A stretch of DNA of 64,000 nt. Origin: Candidatus Pelagibacter communis (GTDB lineage: Bacteria > Pseudomonadota > Alphaproteobacteria > Pelagibacterales > Pelagibacteraceae). A program made the position numbers and the translations under genes. Shown in pieces: positions 1 to 8,751 of the stretch. Under the pieces are notes generated by a model. It was given only the letters and a program-made list of their open reading frames with translations. It did not search any database and was not told the DNA's origin. The number at the start of each line of letters is the position of its first letter. Position 1 is the first letter of the stretch. The stretch spans positions 248,001 to 312,000 of the forward strand of contig NZ_CVSI01000058.1 in assembly GCF_001179985.1 (NCBI RefSeq). Reading direction: 5' to 3'.

Positions 1-1262
1 ATAAGTTTTGTATGTCTTGAAGATTCTTGTCTAATGTCTAATCTTGCTAAGTTAATTCCAAAACATTTTGCCCTTCGCATTAAATCTAATAATTCACCAC
101 TTGCTATATTTTCATTTTGTGTTTCTTCTAAAGACTCTCTAACTACTCTTAATGGTTTTAAAATACTTTCCCTAGAGGAAATTAAATCTTTTTGGTTCAG
201 TGGTTTTTTATTAACTAAATGTTGCTCAATCATTCTATGGGTTTTTCTCATTTTATCTCTAAGGGGTCTTAAATAAACTCTATAGGGTTCATATGAAAAG
301 CCAGTATATTTTAAAATCTTTTTTGAACATTTTTGCATTGAAAAAGATCTAATTAATTTTGTTAAGGATTTTTCATAAAGTTTTGCAGCTTCCCATCTAG
401 ATAAGAGTAAAACCTCTTTTGTAACTTCTGATGTAACAAATGGATTTCCATCCCTATCACCTCCCATCCATGAACCAAATTCAATTGGATTAAAATTCTT
501 AGGTAAGTTTCTGTTCATATTTTTCACAAATATTTCATTTAATCTTCTGTAAACTTTTGGAATTGTTTCCCATAAACTATCTTCAATAATTGCCAAACCC
601 CATCTTGCCTCATCAAAAGGCGAAGGCTTAAATCTCTTAAGTTCATCAGTGTTCCAAATAATAGTTATTTCATCGAACATTTTTTTATCTAAAACTTTTA
701 ATTTAGATGGATAATTTTTAAGTAAATTTCTTTGTTCTAATATTTCAGTTAAAGTATGGTATTTCTGAATTAAAGTTCTTCTTTTAACTTCAGTTGGGTG
801 TGCAGTTAAAACTATTCCAATATTAAGCTTTTTAGCAAGGTCATAAATTTTATTATTAGAAATATTTTTATTTTTGAAAAAATTTTCAAATATTTCCTCA
901 ATAAAAATATTCTTATTTTTTTTATTTTTATCGGAGTTTTCATATTGATCTAATGTTCTTGAGGCATCAACAGACTCTGCTAAATTATATAAATTCATAA
1001 AGTGACTGTAAGCTCTACTTAATTTGAGTAGATCTTTAGGATTTTGTTTTTTTATTTCTTTAGATAAACTTTTAAAAGGGTTTTTGAGATTTTTATTAGC
1101 AATATTTGCTTTAGAAATAAGTCTTGTTTTTTCAACTAATTTAAAAAATTTAACTCCTTCCTGTTCCTTTATAACTTTTCCTAATATATTACCAAGGTAT
1201 CTAACATCATCTCTTAAGCTTTTTGTTGGAATTCTTTCATAATAGAGATCTCTTTTTATCAT
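1..1262 (-). CDS. ppc: Phosphoenolpyruvate carboxylase, N-terminal part (cut by window edge)
   Basis: Reading the minus strand from an ATG at 1260-1262 gives an open frame that runs off the start of the window, about 420 residues of a protein that is usually about 900. It carries PEP carboxylase signatures: TAHPTEV near position 800 (the catalytic His region), GSWMGGDRDGNP near 440-480, and LDIRQESSRHT close to the edge. The enzyme adds bicarbonate to phosphoenolpyruvate to give oxaloacetate, an anaplerotic reaction in the cytoplasm. The C-terminal half, with the other catalytic His and the allosteric site, lies outside the window. It ends the minus-strand run that starts with the Anbu gene, 26 bp upstream. 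The family assignment is secure. Confidence 0.95.
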   Translation of the reverse strand, partial: MIKRDLYYERIPTKSLRDDVRYLGNILGKVIKEQEGVKFFKLVEKTRLISKANIANKNLKNPFKSLSKEIKKQNPKDLLKLSRAYSHFMNLYNLAESVDASRTLDQYENSDKNKKNKNIFIEEIFENFFKNKNISNNKIYDLAKKLNIGIVLTAHPTEVKRRTLIQKYHTLTEILEQRNLLKNYPSKLKVLDKKMFDEITIIWNTDELKRFKPSPFDEARWGLAIIEDSLWETIPKVYRRLNEIFVKNMNRNLPKNFNPIEFGSWMGGDRDGNPFVTSEVTKEVLLLSRWEAAKLYEKSLTKLIRSFSMQKCSKKILKYTGFSYEPYRVYLRPLRDKMRKTHRMIEQHLVNKKPLNQKDLISSRESILKPLRVVRESLEETQNENIASGELLDLMRRAKCFGINLARLDIRQESSRHTKL

Positions 1263-1288
1263 TTAAAAGTTATTTTATTAAAACTCAA

Positions 1289-2014
1289 TTATTTTTCCCA
1301 ATCAAATCTTGGAAAAGAGTCAAAAATTTTAAATATACCCTCGGACCATTCTTTAGAAACTTTTGAAAATTCTTGATCATTAAGGTTTAAACATTTTTGA
1401 GATGCAATTTTATATTGATCTTTTTTATAAACAACAAAGTCTATAGGAGGTCCAACTGTTAAGTCACTTTTTAATGTAGAATCCATTGATATTAAAGCGC
1501 ATCTTGATGCATCTCCAATAGATACATCAGGAGTTATAACTCTATCCAAAATTGGTTTTCCGTATTTAACTTCTCCAATTACTAAATACGGTTTACTATC
1601 AGCAGGCTTAATATAATTTCCTTGAGGATAAATTAAAAAAAGTTCCATTGGTTTACCCTTAATTTGACCACCAACAATAAATGTTGATCCTAATAAAACA
1701 GTGTCGGTGTTCATGCCCTTTGGTGATGAATGTTTTAAGTTCAATGCACCAATATATTTTGCCACTTGATCAAAATCTTCACATGTGTTTAAATTTTTTT
1801 TTCCTGAATTGTCTTCAAGATCTTTTTCAATTGACTTATAAACAGCTTGTGAAGTTCCTAAATTACCAGAAGTAACTATTAAAACAGTTCTATCACCAAC
1901 ATCGTAAGTGAACATTTTTGAGTAAATATTAACATTATCTAGTCCTGCATTAGTTCTAGAATCTGAAGCTACAACAATTCCATCTTTTGTTTTTATACCA
2001 ATACAATATGTCAT
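1289..2014 (-). CDS. Anbu-type proteasome-like peptidase
   Basis: This 241-residue protein starts MTYCIG. After Met removal Thr becomes the N-terminal residue, as in Ntn hydrolases. Thr2, Asp18 (in VVASDSR) and Lys33 (in IYSKMF) match the Thr1/Asp17/Lys32 arrangement of proteasome beta-type subunits. Length and N-terminus fit Anbu (ancestral beta subunit, proteasome-type protease), not HslV, which is about 175 residues. In other bacteria Anbu sits with a circularly permuted ATP-grasp ligase, an alpha-E protein and a transglutaminase. Here only the ATP-grasp gene is beside it, divergent across 118 bp. The substrate is unknown. The ATG start at 2012-2014 is the only one that exposes the catalytic Thr. 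Confidence 0.85.
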   Translation of the reverse strand: MTYCIGIKTKDGIVVASDSRTNAGLDNVNIYSKMFTYDVGDRTVLIVTSGNLGTSQAVYKSIEKDLEDNSGKKNLNTCEDFDQVAKYIGALNLKHSSPKGMNTDTVLLGSTFIVGGQIKGKPMELFLIYPQGNYIKPADSKPYLVIGEVKYGKPILDRVITPDVSIGDASRCALISMDSTLKSDLTVGPPIDFVVYKKDQYKIASQKCLNLNDQEFSKVSKEWSEGIFKIFDSFPRFDWEK

Positions 2015-2032
2015 TGTTTTTTTGATAATTAG

Positions 2033-2090
2033 TTATATATATACCTCGACTTATATATATACCCCAAATTCTCATAACAGGTATATATAA
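2033..2090. promoter_or_regulatory. Repeat cluster in the divergent Anbu/ATP-grasp promoter region
   Basis: The 118-bp gap between the two start codons contains an exact 13-bp direct repeat, ttatatatatacc, at 2033-2045 and 2051-2063 (18 bp apart). An inverted copy, ggtatatata, lies at 2080-2089 and can pair with 2054-2063 over 10 bp around a 16-nt loop. This could be an operator for a dimeric regulator, overlapping -10-like TATA elements for both genes, or a hairpin in the leader. The repeats are plain in the sequence; the regulatory role is inferred, and simple AT repetition in an AT-rich genome is the alternative. Confidence 0.45.
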
Positions 2091-2132
2091 TTTGCACTTA
2101 AAATTAGAAAAATATTTATAATAATATACTAA

Positions 2133-3578
2133 ATGACTAGTCTTTGGAAAAACTATGATGCTAAATCATCTTATGATGAATACCTAACACCTGAAAGAAA
2201 GTTAAGAAAAGAAGCCAAAATTATTTCAAGTATTTTAGATAGACACGGTAAGAAAAAACTTCAAGAAATAGATAGAAACTGTATGAGCACTATAGACTCG
2301 AGAGGAATAAATTTTAAAGTTTATTCTGCTGATAAAAAGGCTGCAGAAGAAAAAAAGTGGCCATTAGATATTATCCCTAGAATTGTTTTAAAAACAAAAT
2401 GGAATAAAGTTAAAAAAGGATTAATTCAAAGATCAAAGGCATTAAATTTATTCATTGATGATGTTTATAATAAAAAAAAGATATTTAAGGACAAAATCAT
2501 TCCAGAAGACATAGTATTTAAATCAAAAAATTATTTAAAACAATGTGAGGGCTTTAGTCCTAAAAGGAAAATTTGGTCTCATATATCTGGTATTGATTTA
2601 ATAAGAAATATTAATGGTGATTTTTTAGTACTTGAAGACAATTTACAAGTCCCATCAGGTGTATCTTACATGCTTGAAAATAGAATGGTGATGAGCCAAG
2701 TATTTCCTCAAATATTTACAAGATATAGAGTTTCTCCAATTGGTCACTATTGTAATAGACTTTATCATTGTATGCATGATGCCATACCTTACCAAACAAA
2801 AAATCCTCACATGGTTGTTTTAACACCTGGAATTTATAATTCTGCATACTTTGAACATTCCTTTTTAGCTCAACAAATGGGAGTAGCTCTTGTTGAAGGA
2901 AAAGATCTTTATGTTGAAAATGATAAAGTTTTCATGAAAACTATAGGTGGTGGTATTCGAGTGGATTGTATTTATAGAAGGCTCAATGATACTTATTTAG
3001 ATCCAAAATCATTTTTTAAAGGATCCTTAATAGGTGTCCCAGGTTTATTTAAAGCTTATAGAAAAGGAAATGTTGCGATATTAAATGCCCCTGGAACCGG
3101 TTTTGCAGATGATAAATTAATTTATTCTTATGTTCCAGAAATAATAAAATATTATTTAGGAGAAGAGCCAAAACTTAAACAAGTTGAAACATTTAGATGT
3201 TTTGAAAAACTACAAAGAGATCATGTAATAGAAAATATTGGAAAGATGGTTGTTAAACCAGCAGATGGATCTGGCGGGTATGGTATTATGATTGGGCCTA
3301 AAGCTAAAATAAAAGAAAGAGAAATATTTCAGAAGAGGATTAAAGACAACCCGAGAAATTATATTGCGCAACCATTAGAAGTATTGTCAACAACTCCTAC
3401 TCTTCAAGGTGATTTGTTTGAACCACGACACCAAGATTTAAGACCTTTTATATTATCTGGAAAAGAAACCTATGTAACAATGGGTGGCTTAACGCGTGTT
3501 GCTCTTAGAAAAGGTAGTACTATAGTAAATAGTTCGAGAGGTGGCGGTTCTAAAGATACGCTTGTTGTTGATATTTAA
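2133..3578 (+). CDS. Circularly permuted ATP-grasp protein (type 2 family)
   Basis: The 481-residue length is typical of the circularly permuted ATP-grasp family (COG2308 type). Recognisable parts are GIDLIRNINGDFLVLEDNLQ, with acidic metal-binding residues, VLTPGIYNSAYFEHSFLA, VDCIYRRLND, and VVKPADGSGGYGIMIG, the ATP-grasp glycine loop. Members are predicted carboxylate-amine ligases. They usually pair with an alpha-E protein and a transglutaminase near Anbu; neither partner is in this window. Its TAA stop shares one base with the ATG of the next gene (3578), so it is probably translationally coupled to the glucosylglycerate genes. Whether it modifies that solute or works with Anbu is unknown. 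Confidence 0.85.
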   Translation: MTSLWKNYDAKSSYDEYLTPERKLRKEAKIISSILDRHGKKKLQEIDRNCMSTIDSRGINFKVYSADKKAAEEKKWPLDIIPRIVLKTKWNKVKKGLIQRSKALNLFIDDVYNKKKIFKDKIIPEDIVFKSKNYLKQCEGFSPKRKIWSHISGIDLIRNINGDFLVLEDNLQVPSGVSYMLENRMVMSQVFPQIFTRYRVSPIGHYCNRLYHCMHDAIPYQTKNPHMVVLTPGIYNSAYFEHSFLAQQMGVALVEGKDLYVENDKVFMKTIGGGIRVDCIYRRLNDTYLDPKSFFKGSLIGVPGLFKAYRKGNVAILNAPGTGFADDKLIYSYVPEIIKYYLGEEPKLKQVETFRCFEKLQRDHVIENIGKMVVKPADGSGGYGIMIGPKAKIKEREIFQKRIKDNPRNYIAQPLEVLSTTPTLQGDLFEPRHQDLRPFILSGKETYVTMGGLTRVALRKGSTIVNSSRGGGSKDTLVVDI

Positions 3579-4378
3579 TGGATGCAAACCATAAAGTTTT
3601 AATATTTACTGATTTGGATGGAAGTTTATTAGATAGGGACACTTTTAAGTTCGATAAAATTTCAAAATATATTAAAGATTTAATTTCTAAAAACATTTCT
3701 ATAATTCCTAATTCAAGTAAAACAAAAAAAGAAATAGAAAGCTTTAATAAAGAGTTAGATGAGGATTTGCCTTTTATAGTTGAAAATGGTGCTGGTATTT
3801 ATAATCTTAACTTAATCAATTCCAGTTTTCCTGAAAAAATTAGTTTAAGCAGAGAGATTAGTGAAATTTTAGATATTTTTGATAATAAAATTTCAAAAAA
3901 ATATAAATCCAAATGCAAATTTATTAAAAATTTAACAAGTGATAAACAATTAAAAATTTTCGGGCAATCAAAAGAAAAAGTTAAATTAGCAATGAATAGA
4001 GAATACTCTATACCTTTATTATATGATGGTTCAAAAGCAGAAAAAGTAGATCTTATTAAATCTGTAAATAATGCTGGCCTTTCATTACAGGAGGGGGGTA
4101 GAGTGATTAATCTTTGTGATAAAATAAGTAAATCTCAAGCGATGAAACATGTTGTTAAAATATTTAAGAAAATAAGCAAAGAAAAACTAATCACAATTGG
4201 AGTTGGGGATAATTTCAATGATCTAGATATGCTTAAAAATAGCGATATACCTTGTTTAGTTTTTAATGACAAATTTACAATGGAAAAAATAAATATAGAT
4301 AATTGTCTAGTATCAAAAAAACCTGCACCAGAGGGATGGGAGGAGGTAGTCAAATTGGCTCTGGATAAAATAAAATAA
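3578..4378 (+). CDS. gpgP: HAD phosphatase, glucosyl/mannosyl-3-phosphoglycerate phosphatase type
   Basis: A 266-residue HAD-superfamily hydrolase with motif I FTDLDGSLLD (nucleophile Asp near residue 12), PNSSKTKKEI as motif II, and GVGDNFNDLDML as the acidic motif IV. The ENGAGIY segment and overall length match the mannosyl-3-phosphoglycerate phosphatase family (Cof type), which also contains glucosyl-3-phosphoglycerate phosphatases. It is followed 17 bp later by a GT81-like synthase, so its substrate is most likely glucosyl-3-phosphoglycerate, giving glucosylglycerate. The start overlaps the ATP-grasp stop by one base. Family certain; the glucosyl rather than mannosyl substrate is inferred from the neighbour. 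Confidence 0.85.
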   Translation: MDANHKVLIFTDLDGSLLDRDTFKFDKISKYIKDLISKNISIIPNSSKTKKEIESFNKELDEDLPFIVENGAGIYNLNLINSSFPEKISLSREISEILDIFDNKISKKYKSKCKFIKNLTSDKQLKIFGQSKEKVKLAMNREYSIPLLYDGSKAEKVDLIKSVNNAGLSLQEGGRVINLCDKISKSQAMKHVVKIFKKISKEKLITIGVGDNFNDLDMLKNSDIPCLVFNDKFTMEKINIDNCLVSKKPAPEGWEEVVKLALDKIK

Positions 4379-4395
4379 TGTTACTAGAATGAGTT

Positions 4396-5616
4396 ATGGG
4401 TGATTTTTCTCAAAATGGTATCGTCTCAACACTTCATGATTTTGGAACAAAATCCACAACTGAAATTGAAAAAGATTTACTAAATTTTTCTAAAGAAAGA
4501 AAAATGGAGTTAATTCTCCCATGTTTATATTCAGAGCTAGAGGGTTCTGCTCTGCCTAATATTATAGATCAAATAAGTAAGACAAAATACTTAAACCACG
4601 TAATTATAGGTTTAGATAAAGCCTCAGAGAGCCAGGCAAAAAAAGCTTGGAAATTTTTTAAAAAAATAAATGTTCCTTTCACAATTTTATGGAACGATGG
4701 ACCTAAGCTTAAAAAATTAGATAACGAGTTAAAGAAGAAAAATTTAGCACCAAACCAAATGGGTAAAGGTAGAAATGTTTGGTATTGTATAGGAATGTGT
4801 ATAGCCAGGGATACAGCAAGATCTGTTGCATTACACGATTGTGATATTAAAACTTATGATAGAAGAATGTTGGCAAAATTATTTTATCCAGTTGTAAACC
4901 CATTGTTTAACTTTGAATTTTGTAAAGGTTATTATCCAAGAATTGCAAATAATAAAATGAATGGAAGAGTGGCAAGACTTTTGGTTGGGCCCTTGTTAAC
5001 AGCATTAGAAAAGACAATAGGCCAAAGTGAATATTTAAATTTTATGAAATCATTTAAATATCCTTTAGCAGGTGAATTTTCATTCAGACGTAATGTATTG
5101 CCAGAATTAAGAATTTCATCAGATTGGGGTATAGAAGTTGGAATTTTATCAGAAATGCAAAGAAGTTTTTCACCAAATAATATTTGTCAAGTTGATTTAG
5201 CAGACGCTTATGATCATAAACATCAAGATCTCTCTATAGATGATGAAACTAAAGGACTATCAAAAATGTCCATTGATATTATAAAAACATTTATAAAAAA
5301 ATTAGCCACTCAAGGAAACTCATTTAGTAGAGAAACTTTCAGGTCTTTAAAAGCAACCTATTACAGATCAGCATTAGACTTGATTGATATTTATAGAAGT
5401 GATGCTGAAATGAATGGATTAAAATTTGACTCTCACAAAGAAGAGGAAGCTGTTGAATTATTTGCAGTAAATATTATGAAAGCAGGAGAAGCTTTTTATA
5501 TAAATCCAATGGACACGCCATTTATTCCAACTTGGAGTAGAGTGAAAAGTGCAATACCTGATTTTCTTGTAAGATTAAATGAAGCTGTTAGTGAAGATAA
5601 TAAAAAATTTATTTAA
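4396..5616 (+). CDS. gpgS: Glucosyl-3-phosphoglycerate synthase (GT81-like)
   Basis: A 406-residue glycosyltransferase resembling the GpgS/GT81 family. It has MELILPCLYSELEGSAL near the N-terminus, a GKGRNVWYCIG segment, the metal-binding ALHDCDIKTYD motif, and the downstream FEFCKGYYPR and AGEFSFRRNVLP segments typical of the family. It would transfer glucose from a nucleotide sugar to 3-phosphoglycerate, the first step of glucosylglycerate synthesis in the cytoplasm. The phosphatase lies just upstream and a GH13 phosphorylase overlaps its end by one base (TAATG at 5616). Mannosyl-3-phosphoglycerate synthase is the alternative, but the fit and the GH13_18 neighbour favour glucose. Confidence 0.85.
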   Translation: MGDFSQNGIVSTLHDFGTKSTTEIEKDLLNFSKERKMELILPCLYSELEGSALPNIIDQISKTKYLNHVIIGLDKASESQAKKAWKFFKKINVPFTILWNDGPKLKKLDNELKKKNLAPNQMGKGRNVWYCIGMCIARDTARSVALHDCDIKTYDRRMLAKLFYPVVNPLFNFEFCKGYYPRIANNKMNGRVARLLVGPLLTALEKTIGQSEYLNFMKSFKYPLAGEFSFRRNVLPELRISSDWGIEVGILSEMQRSFSPNNICQVDLADAYDHKHQDLSIDDETKGLSKMSIDIIKTFIKKLATQGNSFSRETFRSLKATYYRSALDLIDIYRSDAEMNGLKFDSHKEEEAVELFAVNIMKAGEAFYINPMDTPFIPTWSRVKSAIPDFLVRLNEAVSEDNKKFI

Positions 5617-7349
5617 TGTTATCAAGCACAGTAAAAAGTCAAATAAATTCTAAGCTTAAAAATATTTATAGTAAAAAATTTAAAAATAAAGACTTGAAAA
5701 TATTTTCTGGTGAAATTTTTGAATTGATCAAAATTTCTAATAAAAAAATATTAAAAGCTAAAACTAAAAAATTGAAAATATCCGAAGATACTACGGTTGT
5801 GATTTGTTATGGTGATAGTGTTTATGATAATGGAAAAATAAATTCAATTAAATCATTTAAAAGTTTTTATAATAAAAATTTATCAAAGTATTTTAATACA
5901 ATACATTTTTTACCATTTTATCCCTCAAGTAGTGACAGTGGATTTGCTGTTAAAGATCATTATAAAATTGATAGTAAATTAGGTTCTTGGGCAGATATAA
6001 ATAATTTTTCAAAAAAAAATAATATTATGGCTGATATTGTTATAAATCATGCCTCGTCAAAAGGTCTATGGTTTAAAAATTTTTTAAAAGATAAATCGCC
6101 AGGAAAAGATTACTTTTTAAAAGTAAATAATAAATTTGATGTTTCTAAAGTTGTAAGACCACGGGAAAATAAATTACTTAAGAAAATTCATGTTTTTAAT
6201 AAACGTGATTTTATATGGAGAACATTTAGCTCTGACCAAATAGATCTAAATTTTAAAAATCCAAAAGTATTAATGCGATTTATAAAAATTATGATTAACT
6301 TAGCATGTCATGGAGTTTCAATTTTTAGACTAGATGCGATTGCCTATTTATGGAAAGAAAGCGGTACTAAATGTATAAATCTCAAGCAAACACATGAAAT
6401 AATTAAATTACTAAGGATTATATGTAACTCTTTGCAAAATTCCCCTTATTTAATTACCGAAACTAATTTACCTGAAAAAGAAAACTTAAGTTATTTTGGA
6501 AAGAAGAATGACGAAGCTAACTGGATATATAATTTTACATTACCTCCCCTTCTAATTCATGCTTTTCTTTTTGAAGATAGTTCGAAATTAAATCAATGGA
6601 TAAAAAAATTACCGTCAACAAATTTAAAAAATAATTATTTTAATTTTATTGCTTCACACGATGGTATAGGAATGAGACCTGCTGAAGGTTATTTAAACAA
6701 GGGTACCCTTAATAACTTATTTAAAAGATTGAGGAAAAATGGAGCTCAACTTTCTTATAGAAAAATAAATAAAACACAAAAAAAAGTTTATGAAGTCAAT
6801 ATAACTCTCTTTAACGCTTTCAAAAATACAGATTTTGATAAAAAAGGATTATATTCTTTAGAAAGATATGTATCTGCACATGCAATAATGTTTTCTATTG
6901 AAGGAGTGCCGGCTGTTTACTTTAATTCAATATTTGGCAAAGCTAATGACGAATATAAATATGTCATATCAAATAATAAAAGAGACCTTAACAGATATAA
7001 ATGGAATAAATCTAAATTAGAAAAATTTTTAAAAGATAACAAATCCAAACAAAAAATTTATTACGATCATATCACTAATTTATTAAAGATAAGAATAAAA
7101 CAGAAAGCCTTTCATCCAAACGCCTCCATGCGGTGTATATCTTTTGGTAAAAAAATACTCGCCTTTAAAAGAATTAGTTTAGATAAAAAACAAACTATTA
7201 TTTGTATTACAAATATGTCTTCAAAATCACAAAGTGTTTTATTAGCTAATAATGAAAATAAATATAAAAACCTATTAAGTAAAAATATTAATATTATTAA
7301 TAAAAGATTAATCTTAAATCCTTTTGAAACAGTTTGGCTATCTAATTAG
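5616..7349 (+). CDS. GH13_18 sugar phosphorylase, probably glucosylglycerate phosphorylase
   Basis: A 577-residue GH13 protein. The catalytic set is visible: IFRLDAIAYLWKESGT (nucleophile Asp), LITETNLPEKEN (acid/base Glu) and IASHDGIGMRP (third Asp). LPFYPSSSDSGF, GSWADI and DAIAYLWKESGT are typical of the sucrose-phosphorylase-like subfamily 18, which includes glucosylglycerate phosphorylases. It would split the solute with phosphate to glucose-1-phosphate and glycerate. Sitting in one operon with the synthase and phosphatase supports glucosylglycerate over sucrose. Its TAG stop overlaps the convergent azlD stop within the quartet at 7346-7349. The exact substrate is inferred. Confidence 0.8.
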   Translation: MLSSTVKSQINSKLKNIYSKKFKNKDLKIFSGEIFELIKISNKKILKAKTKKLKISEDTTVVICYGDSVYDNGKINSIKSFKSFYNKNLSKYFNTIHFLPFYPSSSDSGFAVKDHYKIDSKLGSWADINNFSKKNNIMADIVINHASSKGLWFKNFLKDKSPGKDYFLKVNNKFDVSKVVRPRENKLLKKIHVFNKRDFIWRTFSSDQIDLNFKNPKVLMRFIKIMINLACHGVSIFRLDAIAYLWKESGTKCINLKQTHEIIKLLRIICNSLQNSPYLITETNLPEKENLSYFGKKNDEANWIYNFTLPPLLIHAFLFEDSSKLNQWIKKLPSTNLKNNYFNFIASHDGIGMRPAEGYLNKGTLNNLFKRLRKNGAQLSYRKINKTQKKVYEVNITLFNAFKNTDFDKKGLYSLERYVSAHAIMFSIEGVPAVYFNSIFGKANDEYKYVISNNKRDLNRYKWNKSKLEKFLKDNKSKQKIYYDHITNLLKIRIKQKAFHPNASMRCISFGKKILAFKRISLDKKQTIICITNMSSKSQSVLLANNENKYKNLLSKNINIINKRLILNPFETVWLSN

Positions 7350-7657
7350 AAAACAAAAATAACAATCCAATATGAAGATAGCCCCGATACAATTGTTAAA
7401 ATAACATTCCTTGTAAAAAATCCAATTACTAAAGCAGTTATTGCTCCAAATATTTTTGGATCACTTATTGTAACAAGAGTACCAAAATCATCTAATAAAA
7501 CCCCAGGAAATATTATTGATGGGAAAACTACAGATGGTACATAATTTAAAATCTTTCTTAAATTGTCACTAATCATTTCTTTTCTAATTAAAGTAACCAT
7601 ACTCATTCTTGTAAAATAAGTTAAAATTCCAGCTATAAAAATTGAAGTCCAAGTCAT
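7346..7657 (-). CDS. azlD: AzlD-like branched-chain amino acid exporter subunit
   Basis: A 103-residue hydrophobic protein with about four predicted membrane segments and the NYVPSVVFPSIIFPGVL stretch seen in AzlD. It overlaps the stop-start junction of the AzlC-like gene by 4 bp (7654-7657, ATGA type). AzlC and AzlD together export branched-chain amino acids or related compounds across the inner membrane. Its stop is nested with that of the convergent GH13 gene. The family is clear from size, topology and partner; the exported compound is not known. Confidence 0.85.
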   Translation of the reverse strand: MTWTSIFIAGILTYFTRMSMVTLIRKEMISDNLRKILNYVPSVVFPSIIFPGVLLDDFGTLVTISDPKIFGAITALVIGFFTRNVILTIVSGLSSYWIVIFVF

Positions 7658-8340
7658 TTTTTAAATTTATTAATTATCATTGCTGTAAAAAGTCCAATCA
7701 ATGGTGAAATTATTATGTAGGTTTTAAAAGGAGCGTTATAAAAAAAAGTTGCTGCTAATCCTGAAATAATCATAACAAAAACATGATCTAACTTTCTTAA
7801 TTCGTTTACTATTATGGCTATAAATGTAAGTGGTATTGCAAATTTTAATCCAAGTTCCTCAGGTACAATAGATCCTAAGTAAATTCCCATTATTGTTGAA
7901 ACTTGCCAAATAAACCAAAGTATTATTCCAGAACCAATTAAATGATAATGATTAAATTCCCCAGTTGGATTTTTTTTAAAATATTGATTTGAAACAGCAA
8001 ATCCTTGATCGACTATAAAATAAGAAATAAAAAGTTTTTTAATTAAAGATAATTTTTGTAAGTATTCAGATAATACTGCACCATACAAAAAGTGTCTTGA
8101 ATTTATTACTCCAACAGAAGCAATCGCAATTAATGAAGATGCACCGCCAGATAGAAGTTGAAGAAAAACTATTTGCGAAGCACCACCAAAAATTATTAAT
8201 GAAGTCGCATAGGTGAATAAGGGACTAAAACCCAGTTCAATACCAATTGCACCAAATATTATTCCAAAAGGAAAAACTGATAATAAATGGGGTGCAACAT
8301 CTTTTATTCCAATTTTGAAAATTTCGTACTTTGAACGCAT
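7654..8340 (-). CDS. azlC: AzlC family branched-chain amino acid exporter
   Basis: A 228-residue membrane protein starting at the ATG 8338-8340. Diagnostic stretches are VFPFGIIFGAIGIELGF, FGGASQIVFLQLL and SRHFLYGAVLSEYL, all typical of AzlC. Several transmembrane helices are evident. It forms the large subunit of an AzlCD exporter with the downstream overlapping small subunit. Only 1 bp separates its start from the upstream gamma-glutamylcyclotransferase stop, so the genes are likely cotranscribed. Substrate specificity cannot be read from the sequence. Confidence 0.88.
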   Translation of the reverse strand: MRSKYEIFKIGIKDVAPHLLSVFPFGIIFGAIGIELGFSPLFTYATSLIIFGGASQIVFLQLLSGGASSLIAIASVGVINSRHFLYGAVLSEYLQKLSLIKKLFISYFIVDQGFAVSNQYFKKNPTGEFNHYHLIGSGIILWFIWQVSTIMGIYLGSIVPEELGLKFAIPLTFIAIIVNELRKLDHVFVMIISGLAATFFYNAPFKTYIIISPLIGLFTAMIINKFKK

Positions 8341-8745
8341 TTAAAAATTTCTAAGTGCTTTTTCTAAATATTTGAAATCTAATTTACAGTCTTTGTATCC
8401 TTGTTTGATTACATCAAGATACCTTTTGCTTGGGTAAATGAATAAACTCTTTTTAACCATGGTATAGGCCATAATTTTTTGACTATCATTATCAAAATAT
8501 ATTTTTTTATATAAGATTGGAAAATCCTCATATATATCAAGTTTTTTTTCATCTGATTTAGATATTTCGTAAAGCCCGCCTTGTATTGAATAATTTTTTT
8601 TTCTCTCTATATCTGCAACACCATATTTGCTTCTAAATGTAAGTCTAAAATCTTTGATTTCAAATTTCTTTATATATTTAGAGTCCCTGCATCTTTTTTT
8701 CATTTGAAAATGATTTAGGTTACTTCCGTAAGCAAAATATAACAT
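8341..8745 (-). CDS. Gamma-glutamylcyclotransferase family protein
   Basis: A 134-residue protein beginning MLYFAYGSNLN. The FAYGSNL motif (residues 4-10) is the substrate-binding loop of the GGCT/AIG2-like fold, and Glu73 in IYEDFP is in place for the catalytic acid. Members release 5-oxoproline from gamma-glutamyl peptides or amines, for example in glutathione turnover. It lies between azlC and a CinA-like gene with 0-6 bp spacing. Fold and catalytic motif are clear; the physiological substrate is not. Confidence 0.82.
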   Translation of the reverse strand: MLYFAYGSNLNHFQMKKRCRDSKYIKKFEIKDFRLTFRSKYGVADIERKKNYSIQGGLYEISKSDEKKLDIYEDFPILYKKIYFDNDSQKIMAYTMVKKSLFIYPSKRYLDVIKQGYKDCKLDFKYLEKALRNF

Positions 8746-8751
8746 TTTGAT

